From contig NZ_QETF01000024.1 in the NCBI RefSeq assembly GCF_003129565.1, forward strand, positions 1 to 50,160: a stretch of 50,160 bases of DNA. Direction: 5' to 3'. The notes below the pieces were generated by a model, which searched no databases, was not told the DNA's origin, and saw only the letters and a list, made by a program, of their open reading frames with translations. The position numbers and the translations under genes are program-made. Origin of the DNA: Salibaculum griseiflavum (GTDB lineage Bacteria > Pseudomonadota > Alphaproteobacteria > Rhodobacterales > Rhodobacteraceae). Each line of letters starts with the position of its first letter. Position 1 is the stretch's first letter. Positions 12,901 through 24,900 of the stretch are shown here, piece after piece.

Positions 12901-15900
12901 CACCGATCCGGTAGCCGACTCCGCTAACCTTCGGCCGGACGACATCACGCTGACCTCGGATACCGACGAAGGCGTTTCGAGTGCCGATGCCATCACCAAT
13001 CGCGTCGTGCCGACGTTCCGCGTGTCGCTCAATAGCGGCACTGCCGCTGGCGACACGGTGGAGATCTATCAGGGCACCACACTGATTGTGTCGCGTGAGC
13101 TGGACTCCGCGGATATCACCAACGGCCACATCGACTTGGCGCCGTGGAAGCCGTTGTCTAATAACGCGACCTACGTGGGAAGCAGCGGCATTTCGGCTAA
13201 GGTCGTCTCCGACGGTACGACCAGCCCGGCCCGCGATATGCCGGCGCTCGTCATTGACACCAGCGCACCCAGCAACCCCGGTAACCCGCAGTTAGTCGGC
13301 GAGAACAGTCCCATTAGCCGCGGTAATGGTTTTAGCGTCTACGGGAGCATGAACACCTCCCAGGGGGTCGCGTTTGCCGAAATCTATGCCGATGGCCGGT
13401 TGCTTGGCACAACGGCATTATCCGAGCGCGGCCGCTGGCAGTTTACCGTCCCCAACACTGCGGCGCCGTTAGCTGATGGTAATCATGAAATTACTGTTGT
13501 GGCGGTCGACACCGCAGGTAATCGCAGCAATGCCTCGGGCGCTTTAAACCTGATAGTCGATACCTCGGTCACTGCGCCGAGCGACATTCGCCTGCGGGGT
13601 GATTCAGACAGCGGCATTGCCGGTGATCGGCTGACCAATGTCACCAAGCCGTGGTTCCAGGGCCGTGGTGAGCCCGGCTCAGAGTTGATTCTGTTCGCCG
13701 ATCGAGACGGCGATGGCCGCTTTGATCCGACCGAAGAGATTGAACTCTACAGCGGAAACGTCGACAACGACGGCACGTTCAATGCGCGGATCCTCCATGA
13801 CCTACCCGAGGGCCGGCATGTTCTGCGCTTCATCCAGGTGGATGAGGCCGGCAATTACAGCGCACCGAGCGCACCCATTGCCCTGACCATCGACACCTCA
13901 GTGGCATCGCTGCAAATGGTGCGTATCGCGCCGTCCACTGCCGCCGAGGATTCAGGGCTTTATCCTGACGATGGGATCTACGACACGCTGCGCCCGACGC
14001 TGCGGGCCTATCTGCCTGATCAGGTGGCAGAGGGCGACCGGCTCGAGGTGTATTACCGCCATCCGGCCTCAGATTCGCCGCGTGCCAGCGAGTTGATTGA
14101 TAACCCGCTACTGACTCAGATCGATATCGAGCGCGGCTATGTCGACGTCACGCCCGCAGACGATATGGCCAATCGGCGGACATTCGATGGCACCAGTATC
14201 AAATTTAGTTCGTGGCAATACGCCTTTTTTGGCCGCATCGTTGACCAAGCCGGTAATGCCTCAAGTATTCGGGATCCAGGTGCGGCTGAGCCGTATGCGT
14301 TTGTCGACGTGGGTGGGCCTAGCGCCGCGTCGGGTCTAGGCCTATTGGATCAAGACGATACCGGTGTAGCCTCAGACGACAACATCACGGCGCTGCAGAC
14401 AGGCTTCACGCTGACCACAGGCCAGCTCGGCATTAACGTAACCAAAGTTGATTTCTACGCCAATGGTGTCCTTCTAGGCACCGCCGCGCCTAATGACAAT
14501 CGATATGCCAAATTCACCTATGACGGCCCCGATCTCGATGCCGGGGTTTATTGGATAACCGCCGTCACGCATCGAACCCCGGGCGTGCCGACAGCGCCCA
14601 CCGAGCAGTTCGAGCTGATCATCGACCCCACCGAAAAGTCGCCGGTGCCGCAGTTTGGCAAGCTCCAGCTCAAGGCCGGTGACGATACCGGGCTGAGCCA
14701 GAATGACGGCATCACTAACAAAGGCAGTGTCACGGTTGAGGGGGTGCTCACGCCCGGCCAGACCGTCATGGTTTTCAATGACCTGGATGGCGACGGGCAG
14801 TACACCGTCGGCGAGCGAGTAGCTACAACCACCAGTGACGCGACCACGGGCGCATTCTCTGTCGGTTTAGCGCTCAATACCGGAACCAACGTCTTGCGCG
14901 CGGTGACGATCCCATCATCGGATTTAGCGGACCCGGTCGCCTCTGAACCCTTCACCGTGATTCGCCGCGGTATTCCGGCGAGTGAGCCGATCAGTATTTC
15001 GTTGCTGGCGAGCAGTGACACCACGGTGTTCAATGCCGAAGACGGCATTAGCGGCGGTAGCTTCCTGACGGCCGAGTCTCGGCCGGAACTGCGCCTGACC
15101 CTGCCCGGGGAGATGCAGGCCGGCGACTTGGTGCAGCTCTTTAACGGCAATACCAAGATCTATTCGTTGCTGGCCGATGAGCAAGCCATCGCAGCGGGCT
15201 TTATCGATGTACGTCTGCCAGCGGGCGGCGAGCTCGCGGATGGCAGCCATAATCTGTCCATGAAGGTAGCGGATGCCGCAGGCAACAACAGTCGCAGCTC
15301 GCCGTCGATTAAGGTCACCGTTGATACGGTCGGCCCCGAAGCCCCCACCAACTTGGGGCTCGCGCCGGGCAATGACACCGGCGGTCTGGATAACGATGGG
15401 TTCACCGGACGGGATACCCATCTGACCCTGCAAGGCACGTATCCTGGGGATGCCGAGGCGCTCAATATTTATCGCACCAGCGCCGATCCGCGCTTGCGGG
15501 AAGGGTTCGCCTTCGTCGCCGATGACTTTGGGGTGGGTGCCATCACCACTGCGGTTGGGGGTGATTTGCTTGAGGGCATGAATGCGCTGGACAGCGCGTC
15601 GATTACCCTGACCGGCGGCACGCTCAACGGCACCGGGCTGGGTGGCCCCTTGCCGGCAACGGCTTTCCGCTATGGCGATAGCGACAGCCGCTGGTTGATA
15701 GCGGCCTACGATGGCGCCGCGGATAAAACGCGCATCGTGCAGCTCCTCGTTGACGTGCGCAGTGATGGCGAGACCTATGCCCGATCGCTCGATGCCGTGG
15801 ATGCCGAGGGCAATCAGGTGCAGAGCAAAGCCGCCGTGAATGCGGCCTGGGCCAATGGCGACCGGTCGGCGAAAGTCACCGGGCGCGATGATCAAGATGA

Positions 15901-18900
15901 CTACGGTGTGGCGGGTATCGATGGGTACGTCGCTGGTCAGCGAACGCAGTTAGTCACAAGCCTTGACCGCACCGAGTTCGGTGGCAATCCGAATCTAGAT
16001 CTCCGGCAATTCCAGCACACCCTCAGCGAGGCACTTCCCGCCGGTGGCGCAATATTCAGTGTGCGGGCGGTGGACGCAGCGGGTAATGAAGGCACCGCCG
16101 GCGATCTTCGCGTGGTGGTGGATAACCAGTCGGACACCCCGTCTTTGATCTTGGTTAACCCGCCCGTCGATGGCGTGGTCAATCTTGAAGGTCGCGCCGA
16201 GGCGATCATTGACAATGATAATACCGACGCACGATCTCGGGTCATTCTGTTTGATGACCTGGATGGCGATGGCAATGTGGAGGCAGGCGAAATGCTTGCC
16301 GAAACCACCGCCGATGCCGGTGGGTTTTTTAGCTTCGACGACCTTGATCTGGGCACAGGCGATCGGGCGCTACGCGTCGTTGCCTATGACCGGGCCGGTA
16401 ACGAAAGCAGCGCCAGTGATGCACTGGATGTCAGTATCGATATGCAGCCGCCGGCGCCGCCCACGCGCATTGAGTTGGCGTCCTCCAGTGATACGGGCGT
16501 GCTGAATAATGACCGGGTGACCAGTGTCTATGAGCCACTGAGCTTCCGGGTGCACTTGGCCGATGATGCCAAAGTGGGCGATACGGTAACGCTGCTGCAA
16601 AATAATACTGAGCTCGCGCAGACTACAATTGGGGCCGGTGCACGCCAGCAAGGCGTTGTGACACTCACATTGGCGGCCGGCACGCTCAGCGCGGCCGACT
16701 ATGATGACCTGAACGCCCGGGTGACCGATGCCAGCGGCAATGTCGGCGCCAAGCAGGTCATGCCCCGCTTTACCGTGCTCGATGCTCCTACAATCCGGGG
16801 TGGGATTACGTTTGATAATGGCCTTGATAGTGAGGGCCGTACGCTTCGATCTACGGACTTCACGCTCCGGGGCCGGCTTTATAGTAGTCAGGATGTTGTC
16901 GCAGTCGAAATCTATGACGATCTGGATCCCAATAACCCGATTGGTGAAGCGGTTATCCTCTCACGCTCTACCACCTACTGGTCGTTTAATTACGAAGGCC
17001 AGCCCTACGCCGATGGCACCCGCGCCTTCCGCGCGGTGATGGTGGATGCGGCCGGTAATCGGTCTGGGCCCACGGATCCGCTTTGGGTGGCGTTTGATAG
17101 TACATCGGCCGACCCGAGTACCGACGTCGAGGCTTCGACGGACTGGACAACCGAAACCCCCGCAGATCGCCCGCTGGGCATTGTCCTGCAACCGGGGTCC
17201 GATAACGGGTTATCTGATGGCGACCGTGTTAGCTCAGAGACCCATCCGAGTTATCGGGTTTACCTACCTGAGCGCGCTGAGGTTGGCGATGCCATTAACG
17301 TCTACAAGAACGACAACACGAGTTCGCTGCTCGGTCAGGCGTTCCTCAGCCAAGTGGATATCTCTGAGGGCTATGTCGATCTCGGCCCGGAAGATGACGG
17401 TATCTTGCGGCTTAATGGCAATAGTTATATCGATCTGCAGATTAATGAGCCTGAAACAAACATTAGCCGAGAAATCACATTCCGCACCACAACGGCTGGT
17501 GGTCTGTTTGAGGTCAGGGATGGTGGGCACGACCGTCATCTTTACATCACTGCCGATGGGAATATTCACTCGCGCGTCTATAAAGGCGGGACGATAGAGT
17601 CTTCAGGGCTTAACCTTCTGGACGGCGCGGTACATACCGTCACGTTTACTTTGGGCAATGGCGGCCATCATCTCTATGTTGATGGAGCACTGGTTGCATC
17701 TGACCCAACCACAACCTACTCAGACTTTGATTGGGGTGTCTCTCAGCGCCTTGGGTATTCGAGTGATGCGAGTAATTCGTTTACGGGTGAAATTTACTCT
17801 TATCAGTCATGGGAGGGCACCGAGCTTAGCGCCACTGAAGTGGCCTCGACGACCCGACCGGATGCCACGTTTGACTTTGCCTTTCCTAACGGTAGTTCGA
17901 TTGTTAATACCGGGACAGCAACGTTAGAAGCTTCGGATGTGAGCTTTTCCGGCAGTCATCCTTACTTCCTCAACGAGACCACTCACACAACGATTAACGC
18001 CCGGCTGTTGAAGCCCGACGGCACCCTCAGCCCGCAGACTTATTTGCAGCACTTGGTGGTGGATACCACCGCGCCAAATGCGCCGGGAGTTCCGAGCCTG
18101 CGCAGCGCCGATGACACCGGCTCAAACAATACCGATGTTATTACCGCGCACAATGATGGCTTCACGCTTGAGGGCACGGTGGATAACTGGACGCAGGCTC
18201 AGCGCGTTGATGTCTACATCAATGGTTCGCTGGCAGGCAGTACGCCGGTGATTGATGGCACCAATAACTGGCGCTGGACCCACGACAGCACCGCGTTAAC
18301 CGAAGGCCAGCATGTCATCGTGGTGCGGGCAGTGGATGCCGCCGGGAATACGAGTGATCCGTCTGGACCGATGGTCCTAGAGATTGATCCGCAGGCCCTC
18401 GACCCGGTCACCGGCCGGGAGAACACGCTCACGCTGGCTAACGCGGAGAATTACTCCGGCAACGCCGATGACGGCACCATCAATACCTGGGGTAATCGAG
18501 TCAGCCTCAAGGGCTATATGCCTGCCCATTCGACGGTTTGGGTCTATCGTGAGGTGACGGGCGAGGCTGACGTGCTCATCGGCAGCACCACCGCCAACGC
18601 CCAGGGCGCGTTCACACTCAGTGATGTCGGCCTCATTAAGGGCGCGAATAACCTGCGCGCCTATGCGATCGCCGCCGATGGCACTGAAGTGGGCGATACC
18701 ACACTGACGTTAACCTCGGATCGCAACCCGCCACCGGATATGCCCGCACCGCCGGTGCTGGTTGCTGATGACGGCACGATGCAGCCGGATGGCATCACGG
18801 ACGATACAACGCCGACGTTCCGGATTGATCTGGCCGATGATGCCGGAATTGGCGATGTGGTGATCCTGCGCAGCGACGGCACTGAACTGGCTCGCGCCAC

Positions 18901-21900
18901 GCTGGCAGGCGCTGATATCACCGCGGGCTATGTGGATTTAACCGTACGTGACGATGCGGCGCTGGACGTGGGGGTATACGACAACCTCCGTGCCTCGGTC
19001 GTCAATCAGTCAGGCTATGAAGGCCGGACTGGTGCGAGCCGTTGGGTTGAGGTTGTCCCGTCGGTCGAAAACGACGCCCGAGTGTTCCAGTACGCGGAGT
19101 TGGTCGCTGCCGACGAGGATGGCAACGTAACCCGATACGCCGACGAAATCGACCGTGTGCTCACCGATATCGCCAAGCCAATGGTGCGGATACATTTGGG
19201 CAGCCATGCCGAGGTGGGCGACAGCGTCCGCTTGCGTGCAGGGTCAAACTGGGCCAGTGCCGAGACGTCTCTCACAACGACTGATGTGGGTAACGGATAT
19301 GTGGACTTGCAGACAACGCGCAATTTCACCGGTGCGCTGCGCGTTTACTGGTACACCACGGAGTACGGAAACGGTAACCATCGTCTTGAGCAATTTGTTT
19401 ATGTCGATGCGAGTAATCCTAACAAGGCCCGTAATAGCTACGTTGAACTAGATGCCGGTGATGGCCAAGAAACTGCTGCTAACAGGACGATCGTTGGGAG
19501 TGGCAGTGATTTCACCCTATACGCTCAGGGGTACAGCGACGCCGCTTACTTGAAGTTCTACCTCTACGACTACCAGACCGAGACGGAGTCATTGCTGGGC
19601 GTCGGCCATGGCCGGAATAACCGCTACTTCAGTATGCACTATGACGGGCCGTCACTTGCTGATGGCGGCTATCGCATTCGGGCAACAGCGGTTGATAGAG
19701 CCGGGAATGAAAGCGGCCACAATGGCTACACCAATCAATATCTAACGGTTAAGACTGACACGCCAGTTAAGCCCGGCATGAATGTTTGGTCCAACCACCG
19801 GGTAACGGAGCCCGAGGATACCAACGGCATAATATTTACCGATCAATCCGGCACATCGCCACCGCGTTTGTATGTTTTCCAAGGCACGCCGGGTAGCGTT
19901 ATCTCGGTATTTGATGACGTCAACGATAATGGTGTTCAGGATGCCGGCGAACAGTCGTTCCAGACGTATCAGGGCACAACGAATAAAACCGGGTCGATAA
20001 CGCTTAGAAGCGATGGAGTGAATTACGTTGATTTGCGTTTTATCTCCGATGGCCTTTACAACCTCCGGGCTGTTACCACCTCGCCGGGAGATGGCGCAGC
20101 CAGTATCTCCGATGCAGTAAAGGTGCGAGTGGACTCGACCGCACCATCGGGCGGGCAGACGTTCTGGCTTGCGCCCAACAGTGATCATCCTGATAACAAC
20201 ACCGGCATCGGTCAGCATGACCTGACGACAAACAACACGCAGCCGACCTTCCGGGTGACGTTGCCTCCTGATGCTGAGGCCGGTAATCGCGTGATTATCA
20301 ATCGGGATACGACAACGCCGACGTCGCGTATTCAGGTGAACTATGCGTTAACGCAGGCGGATGTGGATCGCGGCTATGCCGATGCCACGGCGCTTGCTGA
20401 CGTGGTGAGTGGCCGGTTCCGCTATTACCTGCAGGATCAGGCCGAGAACATTCAATATCAGGCCTATTTTGATCTGACGATTGATAGCGCGCCAACCAAC
20501 ACCCCGAACTGGCGTATCAGCCCCACCTTGTCCGGTCGCGATCGCTCAGATGACGGCGGGCCGGATAGCCTCACAAACCGAAATACCGGGCTGATATTTG
20601 AGGCGAGAGACAATCGGTATAACCCACCTACCGGCACGTATCGTCTCGAACTCATGATCAGAAAAGAGGGTGAGAGCGACTTCGAGAGTCTCGGGTTTAC
20701 CCACCGGCCTGATCGGTTCTATCACTTTGAGTACAACGGCGATCCGCTGCCGGATGGCACTCATGAGATCGCGATTCGCACCCATGATGCCGCCGGCAAT
20801 ATCAGTGCACTGTCACCCATCAATGACCTGGTGATCGACACCACCGCACCCGCTAGCAGCGAGATCACCGTCGGCCTTGATGCGAGCAAGGACACCGGCG
20901 CGGCGGATGATGATGCGGTGACCAGCGCGCGTCAGCCAACGTTCAGTGGGACGGCACCGGCAGGCAGTGAGATCACGCTTTACCGCGATGACAACGGCAC
21001 CGGGGCGGCCGAGCCAGGTGAGCGCCACCAATTGAATGGGCTCAACTGGGATCCGCTGGTCGTGGGGAGTGATGGTAGTTTCTCGATGACCACGCGCTAC
21101 AACCAGCCGCTTGGTGAGAACAACTACATTGTCGTTGTGCGTGACCCCGCGGGTAATGCCACCACGCAGGCGTTGACCGTCCAAATCGAGAATACGGCGC
21201 CGATGCCGGCGGCCGTCAAGATGGTGAACAGCACCGACTCCGGGTATTTCGACAATGACCGGATAAGCCGTGAGGCGACCCCGGAATTTGAGGTGGAGCT
21301 TTCATCCGGCCTGCAGCCAGGCGCGGAGATCGATTTCCAAATCCGGAACTCATCATCGACCAACTCCACCGAGCAATACCGTGCCACACGAACCCTCACA
21401 CAGGCGGATATCGACAACGGCACGCTGAGCTTTGCTGTGCCTGATGGCACCACGTTGCCGGATCAGCAGCTTTACGTGGCAGCGCGCACCATCGATTTGG
21501 CCGGTAATGAAAGCGCCTGGAAGGGAATGAACCTGGGCGCCGTCTCTGGTTCCTATAACCTGCAGGTCGAGACTCGTGAACCGGTCAAGCCGAGCACGCC
21601 GGTGTTGATGAGTGCCGATGGCACAACCGATCCTGATACGCAGGCGGCCACCACCGAACGCAATCGCCTGTTCACCCTAACCGGCAGCATCCCAAGTCGT
21701 GGCGCGGACGATTCGCTGCTGGATACGGTGTATGTCGATATCTATGACGCGCTCCCGGATGGTAGCGAGGTCAAACTCGGCCGCGCCGGGGTCACCAATG
21801 GCGAGTGGGCGTTTACCTATACCGGCAATGCCTTAAGGCAGGGCTCGCACAGCATCATCGTGCGCGGTACCGATCTGGCCGGGAACATCTCGCCGGACTC

Positions 21901-24900
21901 CACCGCGCGCGAGCTCGTGATCGATAACGACGAGCAGACCACCGAGCCGCAGGATCGCATTCCGCCGACGTTGGTTGGCGGCGCCACGTTTGATGGTAAC
22001 CAGCTCACGTTGAATATGTCCGAGGCCATTGATGAACCGCTGCCGGTATCGGCGTTCCACGTGGCCGTGGATGGTGCGATCGTTGACGTGACGTCAGTCA
22101 CTGTGAACTCAGAGGACCCAACACAGCTTCTCGTTGTCCTCAAAGAACCAGTTGCTCGTGGCCAGGCGCTGACACTCACCTATCAGAGCCCCACGGTGTC
22201 GGATGGCGCCACGCTGCTCAGGGATACCGCCGGCAACCACGCCGAGAGCTTCTACATTGACGCAAGCAAGGTCGATAACCTCAACCCCCCGGCGGTCCCG
22301 GATAAGCCAGCCCTACTGGCCGCGGATGACAGCGGCCGGATTAACGACGATGGCGTGACCAACGTCAACGGTTTCCGTCTGGATATGACCATCCCGCAGG
22401 GCGTTAGCGCCGGCGATCGGCTGGTGCTCGCCGAGGTTGGCGCGGCAGAGGGCGAGGTGCTTGCGGATATCGAGCTGACCTTGTTGCAAGTGGCCTCGGG
22501 GCGGGCCGTCATTAATATTGATGAGCTCGACCCTGCTGTACTGACCGAAGCGACGGGGAAAACGCTGGAGATTCAGGCGCGCATTGAAGTGCCGGGCAGC
22601 ACCGTCACTGGGACACAGGCCAATACGGTGTCGGCCTGGTCCGAGGAAGCTCTGACAGTGGTGCTCGATACCGTTGAACCAAATAAACCAACGATGGCCA
22701 CAGTTGATCAGCTTGGCGTTTTTGAGACCGAAAAGGGTAATGAGTTCTTCACTCGCAACAACCAGCCATTGCTTGCGGGTCAAGCGGAGGCGGGCAGTCG
22801 GGTTCGGGTCGAGGCCAATGAGGTGTTGTTGGGCACGACAACAGCGGGTAGTGACGGCACCTGGTCACTGAGTACGGCGGGCGCCAACCTGGCCGATGGG
22901 AGTTACGAGGTCCTGATCACAGCAACTGATCTGGCCGGCAACGTTAGTGATACCAGTGATTCGCTGATTCTGACTATTGATACGGTTGAGCCGCAGGTGC
23001 CAACGATTATCGCTGTGGTCAGCGATACCGGCGCCTCGGCGCTCGATGGGGTGACGCAGACCAAGATCATCACCCTGGAGGGCAGCTCTGAGCCATTTGG
23101 CATTATCAAACTGTTTGATATGGATAGCCCCGGCACGGTGCTCGCCGAGGTTGAGGCGAATAACCGTGGTGAGTGGACGTTTGAGTATCAGGAAAGCGGC
23201 GGAAGCATAAAAACCTTTGGTGATGGCGTTTATCGATTTGCGGCGCGCACCGCCGATCTGGCGCGTAACGAAAGCGCGCTGTCGCGGGAATTTGTGGTTG
23301 ACATCGATAACGTCGCGCCCGCCAAGCCAGCGATTAGTGGCATTACCCCGGATACCGGTTTATCGGGCAGCGATGCCATAACGCGTACCAATTTGATGCT
23401 GTTGCGTGGTAGCGCCGAAGCGGGTGCCGCCATCAATGTCTATCGAGCAGCTAGCCCAGGGCCGGACACTCTGCTCGGAACGGCGGATGTGAACGAATCG
23501 GGCAATTGGGAGTTTGACCTCGCCGGGCAAAATCTCGCCGAAGGTGATCACACCCTCTATACCAAGGCGGTGGACCTAGCGGGCAACGAGAGCGTGGCCT
23601 CCGATAACTTCACACTCGAGGTCGATACGACGGCGCCAACGCCGGTATCCGCGCTGACCATCAACGGCACCGTTGATGCGGCTTACACCAATCAATCCAG
23701 CCTGGATGTGTCCGGCGATGCTGAAGCCGGTGCCCGGGTGTCAATCAGTGTTGATGGCGAGCCGGCTGGTTTGGTTGTGGCGGGTAATGATGGCAGCTGG
23801 GCGCTGAATTCCGCGGCGTCCCTGAATGATGGCCAACATTCGGTCACCGTGCAGATTGAAGATGTGGCGGGCAACGTCAGCATGTTGCGCCAGCACCTCT
23901 TTGAGGTGGATACCGTGGCGCCGTTGGCACCGGCCATTCAGGGGCTGTCGAGCGAGACCGATTCGGGACGTCGTGATGATGACGCCGTCACCAACAACGA
24001 CAAACCGACACTGCAGGGTTCTGCTGAGCCAGAGAGTACGGTTGAAGTATTTGATGGTTCGACCAGTCTGGGTACAGCCATCGCCGATGAGGGTGGCAGC
24101 TGGACCCTTGACCTCACCGCGGCGCTGAGTGAGGGCAGCCACGGACTAACGGCCAAAGCCACCGATGCCGCTGGCAACACCAGTGCCGCCTCAAGCAGTT
24201 TCTCAGTGGAGGTCGATCAAACCGATCCAACCGCGGCGCTCAATACCGTGGCTGCCAGTGACGTTATTAATGCCGCGGCGAAAACTGAGGGCGTGACGCT
24301 GACAGGCACGCGGGCAGCCGATGACCGTGTCGTGTTGACACTGGGCACCGGTTCGTCTGCCGTTCAGGTAATCCCTGAGACCGGTGGCACCGACTGGTCT
24401 TACACGCTCACCGATAGTGACTACGCCGCGCTGGGTGAGGGCACGGCGCAGTCTATCGCTGTGACGTCTACCGATATTGCCGGCAACGACGATACCGAGC
24501 AGCGTGATATCACCGTGGTGACCACGCCGCTGGCCGCGCCGGATGTGCCGGTGCGTCCTAGCAGCGACACCAGTGAAGATACCCCCACTTTTGATGTTGG
24601 GTTGCCTGATAGTACTGCCACCAATCGCCTGCCAGCCGCCGGTGATACGCTCGAATTAGTCGATGGCAACGGCAATGTTCTGGCGTCGGCAACGCTGGCT
24701 GCTGAGGATTTGGAGGGGAGTGTCACGCTCACTGCGAGCGCAGCACTGGCCGACGGCGATTATCAAGTGTTTGCCAAGTTGACCGATGCCTATGGCAACG
24801 AGCGGCAATCGGACACGGCGTTTGCGCTGACGGTTAACACCGCAGCGCCCGATGCGCCCTTAGCACCGAGGCTGCAGGCTGCCGACGACTCCGGGCGCAG

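Larger units (their letters stand above)
6581..21955 (+). repeat. Ig-like domain array in a three-domain A-B-C super-repeat
   Basis: About forty Ig-like domains of 100-130 residues, mostly linked by DTTAPxxP-type junctions. They follow a recurring order. A domains end in LRAxxxDxAGNxS and usually carry an EF-hand-like loop. B domains contain PxFRVxL, GDxVxLxxGN, then xADIxxGYVDL. C domains contain GFTLxG, VxIYANGxLLG and FxYxGxxLxDGxHxI. I count about thirteen rounds, one without its A domain. A fourth type, D (PTLTGTYDAADT), is added after A in two rounds, near 7985-8340 and 12565-12910. These are extracellular rod domains; Ca binding in A domains would stiffen the rod. Confidence 0.8.

Noticed and set aside
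14924-15895. Long antisense open frame of 323 codons inside the giant gene
   Set aside because: It is a shadow of the GC-biased codon pattern of the giant frame. Its protein is low-complexity and Arg/Gly/Ile-rich, with no recognisable domain or convincing ribosome-binding site.
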